A DNA stretch of 18,960 nt from Microbacteriaceae bacterium. Lineage in GTDB: Bacteria; Actinomycetota; Actinomycetes; Actinomycetales; Microbacteriaceae. The stretch is from NCBI GenBank assembly GCA_017744755.1, contig JAGIAU010000014.1:1-18960 (forward strand), written 5' to 3'. A model generated the notes under the pieces. It was given only the letters and a program-made list of their open reading frames with translations, was not told the DNA's origin and did not search any database. Numbering within the stretch: position 1 is the stretch's first letter; the number at the start of each line of letters is the position of its first letter. This document shows, one piece after another, positions 6,182 through 14,073 of the stretch. A program made the position numbers and the translations under genes.

Positions 6182-7897
6182 GTGTCGATCTCGACGAAGA
6201 CGAAGGTGCAGCGCCGCCGTCCGCCGAGCCCGCTGTCGGTGGTCACGCTCATCGTCCTGCTCGGTCTCGTCGTCGCACCGCTCGTCATGGTGTTCATCGG
6301 CGCCTTCCTCAACGGGGCGCCGGGCCTGCCGAAGTCGGACTGGTCGCTCAAGGCGATCCTGTCCGTGTACGCGAGCCCCGACTACCTCTGGCCGCTCGTC
6401 GGGACGCTGATCCTGGCGGTCGTCACCGCCGGGCTCTCGGTCGTCATCGGGACCCTCTTCGCCTGGCTCGTCGCGCGCACCAACATGTTCATCCGGCGCG
6501 TGCTCGAGTGGGGCGTCATCCTCCCGCTGTTCATCTCCCCGTTCATCGGAGCGGTGGCGTGGAACCTGCTCGGCGCACCCCGCTCCGGGATCATCAACAC
6601 GAACCTGCGCTGGCTCCTCGGCCTCGACGACGACGCCGTCCTCATCAACATCAGCACGATGCCCGGCGTCGTGTTCGTCATGCTGCTCTACTTCATGCCG
6701 TACGCCTACCAGCTGGTCGGCTCGTCGCTGCGGAACATGGACCCCGGCCTCGAGGAGGCCTCCTACATGAACGGGCGCGGCATCATCGCCACCGCGTTCA
6801 AGGTGACGCTGCCGATCGTCCGCCCGGCGCTCACCGCCGCATTCTTCATGATCGCGATTCTCGCGACCGGCGTGTTCACGATCCCGCTCGCACTCGGCGT
6901 CAATACCGGCTTCGCCCCGCTGGGCATGCACGTGTATCTCAAGATGACCCAGTTCCCGGTCAATCCGCCGGTGGCCGCCGCGATCGGCACGCTCATCTTC
7001 TGGCTCACGCTGCTCGGGATCTATTTCTACCGGCGCTCCATCCGCAACGCGCGTCGCTTCGTCACGCTCGGCGGCAAGGCGACCCGACGCCGTGAGGTCA
7101 AGCTCGGCTGGATGCGAGTGCCCGCCACGGTGCTCGTGGCGCTCTTCGGCCTGTTCGCCGCGGTGCTCCCGATCATCGCGCTGCTCATCACCGCACTCAC
7201 GCCGTACGCGATGACCGACTTCCGGTCGATGCAGTTCTCGCTCGAGACGATCACGCAGGTGCTCGGGAGCATCGACGTCTGGAACTCGCTGCTCAACACG
7301 GTCTGGCTCTCGCTGCTCGCCCCGACGCTCGCGGTGCTCGTCGCCTTCGCCGTCGCCTACGTCGTCGTGCGCGAGCGCGGCCGGCTCGGCGGCGCGCTCG
7401 ACTACCTCGCGACCTTCCCGGTCGCCGTCCCCGGCATCGTGTTCGCGATGGGTATCCTCTGGCTCTACATCCGCACCCCGATCTACGCGACGGTCGCGGT
7501 GCTCACGATCGCGTTGGTCGCGGCGTTCCTGCCGACGGCGACGCGCTTCTCCACGACGGGCCTGATGCAGATCGACCCCTCGCTGGAGGAGGCGGCTCGG
7601 ATGTCCGGGGCGAGCAGGATGCGCGCTGCTCTGACGATCACGCTTCCGCTGGTGCGTCCGGCGATCCTCGCCGCGTGGTCCCTGCTCTTCATCTTCGCGA
7701 GCCGCGAGGTGAACGAGACGGTGCTCCTGGCGCTCCCGAGTACGCGTCCGCTCGCGGTGCTCGCATGGGACCACATCAATGCCAACGACCCGGGGGCCGC
7801 GGCGGTGGTCTCCATCCTGCTCATGCTGTTCATGGCTGCAGGTCTTCTCATCGCCCGATTCGTATTCCGCACCCGGCTCGACTCGTCGAACCTGTAG
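6182..7897 (+). CDS. ABC transporter permease, fused two-domain (FbpB/AfuB-like)
   Basis: This 571-residue inner-membrane protein holds two MetI-type permease domains in one chain, as in iron(III)-type importers. Each has an EAA loop for contact with the ATPase: EEASYMNGRGIIATAFKVTL in the first half and EEAARMSGASRMRAALTITL in the second. Many hydrophobic helices are visible in each half, starting with PLSVVTLIVLLGLVVAPLVM. I choose the GTG at 6182, with GAGG 8 nt upstream and located after the hairpin. The alternative ATG at 6107 overlaps the previous stop (TGATG) and would add 25 residues encoded by the hairpin. It works with the lipoprotein upstream and the ATPase downstream. Confidence 0.9.
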   Translation: MSISTKTKVQRRRPPSPLSVVTLIVLLGLVVAPLVMVFIGAFLNGAPGLPKSDWSLKAILSVYASPDYLWPLVGTLILAVVTAGLSVVIGTLFAWLVARTNMFIRRVLEWGVILPLFISPFIGAVAWNLLGAPRSGIINTNLRWLLGLDDDAVLINISTMPGVVFVMLLYFMPYAYQLVGSSLRNMDPGLEEASYMNGRGIIATAFKVTLPIVRPALTAAFFMIAILATGVFTIPLALGVNTGFAPLGMHVYLKMTQFPVNPPVAAAIGTLIFWLTLLGIYFYRRSIRNARRFVTLGGKATRRREVKLGWMRVPATVLVALFGLFAAVLPIIALLITALTPYAMTDFRSMQFSLETITQVLGSIDVWNSLLNTVWLSLLAPTLAVLVAFAVAYVVVRERGRLGGALDYLATFPVAVPGIVFAMGILWLYIRTPIYATVAVLTIALVAAFLPTATRFSTTGLMQIDPSLEEAARMSGASRMRAALTITLPLVRPAILAAWSLLFIFASREVNETVLLALPSTRPLAVLAWDHINANDPGAAAVVSILLMLFMAAGLLIARFVFRTRLDSSNL

Positions 7898-7926
7898 CGC
7901 CCGCACTGGAGAAAGTGACGACCAAT

Positions 7927-9051
7927 ATGAGCATCGACACCGACCGCACGGTCGAATCGACGACGGCGAACGGCTCCGACCTCGGGGCATCCCTCAGCGT
8001 CAAGGACCTGCGAATCGCCTACGGCGAGGTCGAGGCGGTGAAGGGGATCTCCTTCGACATCCGGCCCGGCGAGTTCCTCACCCTGCTCGGTCCCTCAGGG
8101 TGCGGCAAGACGACGACGCTGCGCTGCATCGCCGGCCTGGAGCCCGCTTCCGGCGGCAGCATCACGATCGGCGACACGGTCGTCGCCGCACCCGGCAAGC
8201 ACGTCCAGCCCGAGAAGCGCGGCATCAACATGGTCTTCCAGTCCTACGCGGTCTGGCCTCATATGACGGTCGCCAGGAACGTCGGCTACGGGCTCAAGGG
8301 CGTGTCCAAGCAGGAGGCCGATCACCGCGTCGAAGAGGTGCTCGAGCTCGTCGGCCTCGCGCCGTACGCGCAGCGGTACGGCACGGAGCTCTCCGGCGGA
8401 CAGCAGCAGCGCGTCGCCCTCGCCCGCGCGATCGTCACCCGGCCGAAACTGCTCCTCTTCGACGAGCCTCTCTCGAACCTGGACGCCGGCCTGCGTGAGC
8501 AGATGCGCTTCGAGATCCTCGAGCTGCAGCGGGCCGTCGGCATCACGGCCGTCTATGTCACCCATGACCAGACCGAGGCGATGTCGATGTCGGACCGGGT
8601 CGTACTGCTCCGCGACGGGCTCATCGAGCAGGCCGACACGCCGCGCGAGATGTATCGCCGTCCGCGCTCGGAGTTCGCGGCGACCTTCGTCGGTCGCGCG
8701 AACGCGCTCCCGGCGACGATCACCGGGTCGCGCGACCGGGCCGAGGTCCACGGCATCCCGAATCCCGTCGTCGCGGCGGAGGCCGCGGCCGGCGAGGGCG
8801 CCTCGGTGGCGGCGGTGTTCCGCGCGGAGAACGTCAAGGCCGGCGCCGAGGCCGAAGGCCTCGAGAACGCCTGGTCTGCGACGGTGACCCGGTTCGGCTA
8901 TCTCGGTCGCACGCTCGACGTCCAGTACGCGGTCGGCGACCACGAGGTCCGCGGCGAGCTCGCCCCCGACACGCCGCTCACCCCTGGACAGGCGATCACC
9001 ATCGGCGTCGCCGCGACGGACGTGCACTTCGTGCCCCGCGCCGAGGCGTGA
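7927..9051 (+). CDS. ABC transporter ATP-binding protein (PotA/FbpC type)
   Basis: This 374-residue protein has all the nucleotide-binding motifs: Walker A GPSGCGKTTT, Q-loop at FQSYAVWPHMTV, signature LSGGQQQR, Walker B LLLFDEPLSNLD and the switch His in VTHDQTEA. A C-terminal region from about residue 250 fits the TOBE domain of the CUT1/PotA/FbpC group. It energises uptake through the preceding permease. The ATG at 7927 has a GGAG that is rather distant (about 15 nt). An in-frame GTG at 7915 has the same GGAG too close, so the start is uncertain by four codons. It is followed after one base by the thiolase-like gene, so uptake and catabolism are cotranscribed. Confidence 0.93.
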   Translation: MSIDTDRTVESTTANGSDLGASLSVKDLRIAYGEVEAVKGISFDIRPGEFLTLLGPSGCGKTTTLRCIAGLEPASGGSITIGDTVVAAPGKHVQPEKRGINMVFQSYAVWPHMTVARNVGYGLKGVSKQEADHRVEEVLELVGLAPYAQRYGTELSGGQQQRVALARAIVTRPKLLLFDEPLSNLDAGLREQMRFEILELQRAVGITAVYVTHDQTEAMSMSDRVVLLRDGLIEQADTPREMYRRPRSEFAATFVGRANALPATITGSRDRAEVHGIPNPVVAAEAAAGEGASVAAVFRAENVKAGAEAEGLENAWSATVTRFGYLGRTLDVQYAVGDHEVRGELAPDTPLTPGQAITIGVAATDVHFVPRAEA

Positions 9052-9052
9052 C

Positions 9053-10186
9053 ATGAGCGGGAGCCGTGGGGTCGCGATCGCCGGGGTCGGCGCGACGGCC
9101 CAGGGCGAGCTGCCGGGCCGGAGCGCGAACGGGATCGCCGTCGAGGCGATCGAGCTCGCGCTCGCGGACGCCGGGCTCACGAAGCATGACGTCGACGGGC
9201 TGATCACCTGCCGGAACCTGCAGGCGCACGTCGGGATCGACGAGCAGATCGGGGAGCTCCTCGGCGTCAGCCCGCGATACGGCGCGACGCTCGACTACGG
9301 GACGGGGAACTTCTCGCTCCACCTCGCCGCGATGGCGATCCGGTCCGGCCTCGCCGAGACGATCGTCCTCGCCTACGGCACGAACCAGCGCTCGGCGAAG
9401 GCCGACTTCGGGATCGCGGTCGGCGGCGGCGCCGAGATGGCCGCGGCGAACGGCGTCGTCCACGTCGCGGGCCGCGCCGCGCTCGCCTTCCGCCGGCACC
9501 AGTTCCAGTACGGCACGACCGAGGAGCAGCTCGGCTGGGTCTCCGTCGCGCAGCGGGAGTGGGCGCAGCGGAACCCGCTCGCGATCTTCCGCAAGCCCCT
9601 CACGATCGAGGACTATCTCGCGAGCGAGCCGTTCGTCGCGCCGCTGCGCCGGGCCGACCTCACGATGATCTCCGATGGCGGGGCCGCGATGGTCGTCACG
9701 ACCGCCGAACGGGCGAGGGACCTCGCGAAGCGGCCGGTGAACGTCGCGGCGATGGCGCAGCGCACCGCGTTCCGTGCCGACCACGACGCCGAGAGCCTCA
9801 GCCGGCCGTGGCTCGGGAAGCTCGCCGAGGAGCTGTGGTCCAAGAGCGGCTACCGGCCGGAGGACGTCGGCGCGCTCTACATCCAGGACGCGACCTCGGT
9901 GTGGGTGCTGCAGATGCTCGAGTGGTACGGCTTCGCGCCGCTCGGCCAGGGGGGCGAGCTCCTCGCCTCAGGAGCGACGCGGCCTGGCGGCTCGCTCCCC
10001 GTGAACACGAACGGCGGTCAGCTCTCCGAGGCCTACATGTGGGGCTGGCTGCATCTCGTCGAGGCGGTGCGCCAGCTGCGCGGCGAGGCGGGGGAGCGCC
10101 AGGTGCCCGGTCTCGAGGTCGCCCTCGACGTCTCGTCGCACGACTTCCTGAAGGGAGCGGCGTCGATCCTGACGACCCGATCATGA
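9053..10186 (+). CDS. Thiolase-fold protein of the SCP2/Ltp2 type lacking the catalytic cysteine (probable acyl-CoA aldolase)
   Basis: This 377-residue protein has the thiolase fold: a VAIAGVGATAQGELPGRS start, DGGAAMVV near residue 208 and VNTNGGQLSEAYMWGWLH near residue 318. Its only Cys (residue 53) is not in a thiolase active-site position. The region where the nucleophilic Cys should lie reads LDYGTGNFSLHL, and the C-terminal Cys-Gly motif is also absent. Ltp2-type proteins share this loss. With a DUF35 partner they cleave 17-hydroxy steroid side-chain CoA esters by retro-aldol chemistry, with tyrosines proposed as catalytic. Here the DUF35 partner is the next gene and overlaps by 4 nt. 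I therefore infer a thiolase/DUF35 aldolase on a CoA ester, not a thiolase. GAGG precedes the start. Confidence 0.85.
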   Translation: MSGSRGVAIAGVGATAQGELPGRSANGIAVEAIELALADAGLTKHDVDGLITCRNLQAHVGIDEQIGELLGVSPRYGATLDYGTGNFSLHLAAMAIRSGLAETIVLAYGTNQRSAKADFGIAVGGGAEMAAANGVVHVAGRAALAFRRHQFQYGTTEEQLGWVSVAQREWAQRNPLAIFRKPLTIEDYLASEPFVAPLRRADLTMISDGGAAMVVTTAERARDLAKRPVNVAAMAQRTAFRADHDAESLSRPWLGKLAEELWSKSGYRPEDVGALYIQDATSVWVLQMLEWYGFAPLGQGGELLASGATRPGGSLPVNTNGGQLSEAYMWGWLHLVEAVRQLRGEAGERQVPGLEVALDVSSHDFLKGAASILTTRS

Positions 10187-10644
10187 CGTACCCAGGCATC
10201 CTCCCCGACACCGACGACGCGCTGACGGCCCCCTTCTGGGCGGCCGCGCGCGAGCACCGGCTCGTCGCCCAGCGCTGCTCCCGGTGCGGCGCCTACTGCT
10301 GGACCCCGAGCGAGGTCTGCCCCGAGTGCCTCGCGCCGCTCGCCGAGTGGGCGCCGCTGAGCGGCCGCGCGACGGTCTGGAGCCTCGCCGTCTACCGGCG
10401 GGCCATGCACCCCGCCTTCGAGGACGCCGTCCCCTACACGGTCGCGATGCTCGAGCTGCCCGAGGGCATCCGGATGCTGGGGATGATCCTGACCTCGACG
10501 GGCGACGCCGACCGGGACGGCGAGGTGCGCATCGGCGACGAGGTCCGAGCCGACTTCCTCGAGGCGGACGACGACGTGACGCTCGTGCGGTGGCGCGCTG
10601 CGCGAGCCGCCGGAGACGATTATTCGGAGGCGAAGCATGACTGA
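10183..10644 (+). CDS. Zn-ribbon/OB-fold DUF35 protein, partner of the thiolase-like protein
   Basis: This 153-residue protein has an N-terminal rubredoxin-like zinc ribbon with Cys pairs at about residues 32/35 and 46/49 (CSRCG and CPEC). An OB-fold domain follows from about residue 55 (WAPLSGRATVWSLAVYRR). These are the two parts of DUF35 proteins, which bind thiolase-fold partners and complete the acyl-CoA site. The start ATG overlaps the upstream stop (ATGA), suggesting translational coupling and equal stoichiometry with the thiolase-like protein. The length is normal for the family. Confidence 0.9.
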   Translation: MTYPGILPDTDDALTAPFWAAAREHRLVAQRCSRCGAYCWTPSEVCPECLAPLAEWAPLSGRATVWSLAVYRRAMHPAFEDAVPYTVAMLELPEGIRMLGMILTSTGDADRDGEVRIGDEVRADFLEADDDVTLVRWRAARAAGDDYSEAKHD

Positions 10645-11878
10645 GCAGGCGACCCCGCGCACCGGCCCGCTCGCCGGGGTGACGGTGCTCGATCTCACCC
10701 AGCACCTCTCGGGCCCGCACGCGACGATGATCCTCGGCGACTTCGGCGCCCGCGTCATCAAGGTCGAGCCGCCGGCCGGCGATCCGACACGGCGCATCGG
10801 GCCGTACTTCGAGGACGGCGACAGCGACTACTACCATGCCGCGAACCGGAACAAGGAGAGCGTCGTCCTCGACCTCAAAGCGCCTGGCGGACGCGAGGCG
10901 CTCCTCGCGCTCGCCGCGAAGTCGGACGTCGTCGTGGAGAACTTCCGCCCCGGGACGCTGGAGAAGCTCGGCATCGGCTTCGAGGCGCTCTCCGGGGCGA
11001 ACCCGCGGATCGTGCTCTGCTCGGTGACCGGCTTCGGCCAGACCGGCCCGTACATCCACCGTCCGGCGTTCGACATCATCGTCCAGGGGCTCGCCGGCGG
11101 CATGTCGCTCACGGGCGAGGCCGACGGCCGGCCGGTGCGCTCCGGACTGCCGATCGGCGACGTCGTGGCCGGCGTGTACGCCGCCGCGGGCGCGCTCGCA
11201 GGGCTCGTCGAGGTGGCCCGGACCGGGCGCGGCACCACCGTCGACGTCTCCATGCTCGACACCCAGGTCGCGCTCCTGTCCTACGTCGGCACGTACTATC
11301 TCGCCTCCGGCGACGTGCCAGGCCCGCAGGGGCGTGGGCATATGAGCATCCCGACATATCGCGCCTTCACCTGCGGGGACGGGAAGGAGCTCGTCGTCGC
11401 GGCGAACACGGAGCCGTTCTGGCAGGGCCTCGCCCGTGCGTTCGGGGTCCCCGAGCTCGTCGATGACCCGCGCTTCCTCGACAACGAGCTGCGGCGCGAG
11501 CATCGTCCCGAGCTCGACGCGATCCTCGAGGCGCGCGCCGACGCGCTCACGGCGCCGGTCCTGCTGGCCAGGCTCACCGAGGAGGGGGTTCCCTCCGCGC
11601 CGATCAACGACGTCGCCGCGGCGCTCGCGGATCCGGAGATCCGCGAGCGGGACATGGTGCTCACGCTCGCAGGGCGGGGCGACTCGATCCGCACGCTCGG
11701 CAGTCCCGTGAAGTTCTCCGCCGGTCCGGCCGCCGCGGTCGCCGCCCCCCGGCTCGGCGCCGACACGGCGAACGTCCTCCGCGACGTCGCCGGCTACGAC
11801 GACGACCGGCTCGCGGAGCTCGCGGCCAGCGGCGCCGTCCCGGTCGCATTCGGAGACGAGGGGACGCGACGTGCCTGA
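10637..11878 (+). CDS. Class III (CaiB/BaiF family) acyl-CoA transferase
   Basis: This 413-residue protein is typical of class III CoA-transferases, which move CoA between carboxylic acids through aspartyl-CoA anhydride intermediates. It opens with PLAGVTVLDLTQHLSGPHAT and has FGARVIKVEPPAGDPTR. The expected catalytic Asp is at residue 175 in GLPIGDVVAGVYAA. It overlaps the DUF35 gene by 8 nt and has a strong GGAGG 7 nt before the ATG. In this operon it probably puts CoA on the imported acid or on an intermediate, giving the CoA ester that the thiolase-like/DUF35 pair would cleave. The acyl substrate and donor are not predictable from sequence. Confidence 0.92.
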   Translation: MTEQATPRTGPLAGVTVLDLTQHLSGPHATMILGDFGARVIKVEPPAGDPTRRIGPYFEDGDSDYYHAANRNKESVVLDLKAPGGREALLALAAKSDVVVENFRPGTLEKLGIGFEALSGANPRIVLCSVTGFGQTGPYIHRPAFDIIVQGLAGGMSLTGEADGRPVRSGLPIGDVVAGVYAAAGALAGLVEVARTGRGTTVDVSMLDTQVALLSYVGTYYLASGDVPGPQGRGHMSIPTYRAFTCGDGKELVVAANTEPFWQGLARAFGVPELVDDPRFLDNELRREHRPELDAILEARADALTAPVLLARLTEEGVPSAPINDVAAALADPEIRERDMVLTLAGRGDSIRTLGSPVKFSAGPAAAVAAPRLGADTANVLRDVAGYDDDRLAELAASGAVPVAFGDEGTRRA

Positions 11879-12608
11879 GCTGCTCTTCCTTCCCGCCCTC
11901 ACCCAGGACGACCACGCCTACGACCTGCTCGGCCTGCCGGGACGGACGGCGCTCTACCCGAGCACGGGTGACCGCCCGCCGGAGCCGGTGACGCTCGAGG
12001 GCATCGCGGACGAGATCGCCGCGACGATCACCGAGCCCGTCGATCTCGTCGGCGTCGCCCTCGGCCGCATCATCGGCCAGTATCTGCTGATCCGTCACCC
12101 CGGACTCGTCCGCTCGGCCGTGCTCGCCAACACGCCCTCGGGCGTAGGCGACCCGGCGACGCTGCACGAGCGCGCCGACGCCGCGCTCGAGACCGGTCTC
12201 GCCTCGACGAGCGAGGCGCTCGTGACGCGGTGGTTCCGGCCGTCGACGATCGCAGCGGACGCGGCGGGGGTCGAGTACATCCGCCGGATGATCGCGACCC
12301 TGCCGACCGAGAGCTTCGCGTTCATGCAGCGCGCGATGGCGGCGACCGACACCGCGGCCGGGCTCCCCGGCGTGCGCGTGCCGGTCACGCTCGTGCAGGC
12401 CACCGACGACCCGGTCGGGCCGGATGCGATCGGCGTCATCCACGGGCTGATCCCGGACAGCCGTCTCGTGCGCATCCCGGGCGCGCATATGGTGCACCTC
12501 GACAACCCCGAAGGCCTGCGCGACGTCGTGCTCGAGCATCTCGCATGGATCCGATCGTGGACGCCGGCGGTCCGACAGCGGACAGGGGAACGGGAGACCG
12601 ATGAGTGA
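11871..12608 (+). CDS. Alpha/beta-hydrolase-fold protein with alanine in place of the nucleophile
   Basis: This 245-residue protein has the alpha/beta-hydrolase layout of enol-lactonase-like enzymes. The nucleophile elbow normally reads G-x-S-x-G; here it is GVALG, with Ala63 (codon GCC at 12057-12059) where Ser should be. The other triad members appear to be kept: an Asp at 179 or 180 in QATDDPVG and a His near 206 in PGAHMVHLDNPEG. The usual HG oxyanion motif near the start is also changed (LPALTQD). It starts at GTG 11871, overlapping the CoA-transferase end by 8 nt. The intact paralogue-like hydrolase lies two genes downstream. It may be a non-hydrolytic enzyme (lyase, isomerase or cyclase using Asp/His), a binding partner, or a dead copy; an intact reading frame argues against recent decay. 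Confidence 0.82.
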   Translation: MPELLFLPALTQDDHAYDLLGLPGRTALYPSTGDRPPEPVTLEGIADEIAATITEPVDLVGVALGRIIGQYLLIRHPGLVRSAVLANTPSGVGDPATLHERADAALETGLASTSEALVTRWFRPSTIAADAAGVEYIRRMIATLPTESFAFMQRAMAATDTAAGLPGVRVPVTLVQATDDPVGPDAIGVIHGLIPDSRLVRIPGAHMVHLDNPEGLRDVVLEHLAWIRSWTPAVRQRTGERETDE

Positions 12609-14073
12609 TACAGCGGTGGACGCCGACGTCGTGATCGTCGGGTCCGGAATCGCGGGTCTGACCACGGCTCGGCGGGCCCAGCAGCTGGGCCTCCAGGTCA
12701 TTCTGCTCGACAAAGGGGCGGAAGCCCCGGGCTCGAGCAACGCGCGGGTCTCGCAGGGATTCATGAGCGCCGCGTATCTGCCGCTCGACACGGACCCGGA
12801 GGTGCTCAAGGCCTACGGGCGGGAGATCACCTCCGGGCTGGGGCGCGAGGAGTTGATCGACGTCTGGGCCGAGAACTGCGCCCGCGCCTCCGCCTGGGTG
12901 ACGGACGAGGGCGTGGAGGTCGATCACATCATGCCGGGCAGTGATCAGCGCTACCTGCAGCCGTTCGTGCCGGGCACCCCGGGCCTGCGCTTCTATGATC
13001 GGACCCGCGGTCCCGACCGGGCGATGACGATGTATGCGGATCGCTTCGTCGCCGAGGGCGGTCGCTACCTGGCGCAGACCCGCGCGACCTCGCTGCTGAC
13101 CGAGGACGACGGGGTCGTCGGGGTCGTTGCTTGGGGCGTCCAGGGCCGGTTCGAGGTCCGCGCGAAGGCGGTCGTGCTCGCCGACGGCGGCTTCCAGGCG
13201 AACGCGGACATGGTGCGGACGCACATCGGACCGGCCGCGGACCGGGTCAAGCTGCGTTCGCTCGCCTCGCAGACAGGCGACGGCATCCGCATGGGCCAGG
13301 CGATCGGCGCCGCTGTCGTGAACATGGAGTGGTTCTACGGCCACATGCTCTCCCTCGACGCGATCGACAACGACGACCTCTGGCCCTATCCGGCCATGGA
13401 CGGGCCGCTCAAGAACGGGGTGCTCGTCGGCCGTGATGGGCGCCGGGTCGCCGACGAGGACGGGAGCGGGATCGGGCTGACCCGGCCGGCGATGTCGGGC
13501 ATCGCCCTGTCGAACGCGATCGCGAAGACCGCCGACCCCCGCGCCTACGTCGCGATCCTCGATTCGCCGGCATGGGCCGGGAGCGTCTGGAAGGACAGCC
13601 CCGCGCAGTACCTCGGCACCTTCTCGGCGAACCCGGCCATCGCGCGCGACGGCGGCCGCGTGTTCGAGGCGCCGGATCTGGCCTCGCTCGCGGCGCTAGC
13701 CGGCATCGACGCGGAGGGTCTCGTCGCCGAGGTCGAGGCGTTCAACGCCGCGGTGCACGCCGGGACGACCGGCGAGCTCGAGGTGCCGCGCGGCGGGAGT
13801 CCTCGGGCGATCGAGACGGGACCGTTCTACGCGATCCCCGTCGTGCCCGGCCTCACCTACACGCTCGGCGGTCTGCTGGTCACGCCCGACGCTCAGGTCC
13901 GCCGCGAAGACGAGACCCCGATTCCGGGGCTGTTCGCCGTCGGCGGGACGATGGGCGGCATGGCCGGCGGACCGCTCGGCGGATATTTCGGCGGGCTCGG
14001 CGAGGCGACCGTGTTCGGGCTTCTCGCGGCCGAGCGTATCGCCGCAGACCTCGTCGGGGCTCGTGCCGGATGA
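12601..14073 (+). CDS. FAD-dependent oxidoreductase of the fumarate reductase/tricarballylate dehydrogenase type
   Basis: This 490-residue flavoprotein starts with a dinucleotide-binding VVIVGSGIAGLTTARRAQQL and an acidic end to the second strand (LLDKGA). It has AKAVVLADGGFQANADMV near residue 190. It ends with a C-terminal FAD block from about residue 445 (IPGLFAVGGTMGGMAGG followed by GYFGGLGEATVFG). This is the FAD_binding_2 family, which includes fumarate reductases, 3-ketosteroid dehydrogenases and tricarballylate dehydrogenase. Members add or remove hydride at carbons next to carboxylates or ketones. It overlaps the hydrolase before it (8 nt) and after it (4 nt), with GGGAG before the ATG. 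Substrate and direction are unknown. Confidence 0.88.
   Translation: MSDTAVDADVVIVGSGIAGLTTARRAQQLGLQVILLDKGAEAPGSSNARVSQGFMSAAYLPLDTDPEVLKAYGREITSGLGREELIDVWAENCARASAWVTDEGVEVDHIMPGSDQRYLQPFVPGTPGLRFYDRTRGPDRAMTMYADRFVAEGGRYLAQTRATSLLTEDDGVVGVVAWGVQGRFEVRAKAVVLADGGFQANADMVRTHIGPAADRVKLRSLASQTGDGIRMGQAIGAAVVNMEWFYGHMLSLDAIDNDDLWPYPAMDGPLKNGVLVGRDGRRVADEDGSGIGLTRPAMSGIALSNAIAKTADPRAYVAILDSPAWAGSVWKDSPAQYLGTFSANPAIARDGGRVFEAPDLASLAALAGIDAEGLVAEVEAFNAAVHAGTTGELEVPRGGSPRAIETGPFYAIPVVPGLTYTLGGLLVTPDAQVRREDETPIPGLFAVGGTMGGMAGGPLGGYFGGLGEATVFGLLAAERIAADLVGARAG

Noticed and set aside
6017..7990. A 657-codon minus-strand frame opposite the ABC permease
   Set aside because: The translation is extremely rich in Arg, Glu, Asp and His without motifs, and the plus strand encodes a clear permease.
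5447..9051. Iron(III) uptake as the function of the ABC transporter
   Set aside because: The families are shared with iron importers, but the operon continues into five CoA- and flavin-linked catabolic genes and shows no iron-regulator box that I can see. An organic substrate is more likely, though not proven.
9053..10186. Conventional acetyl-CoA acetyltransferase
   Set aside because: The only Cys is at residue 53, away from the active-site nucleophile position, and the C-terminal Cys motif is absent.
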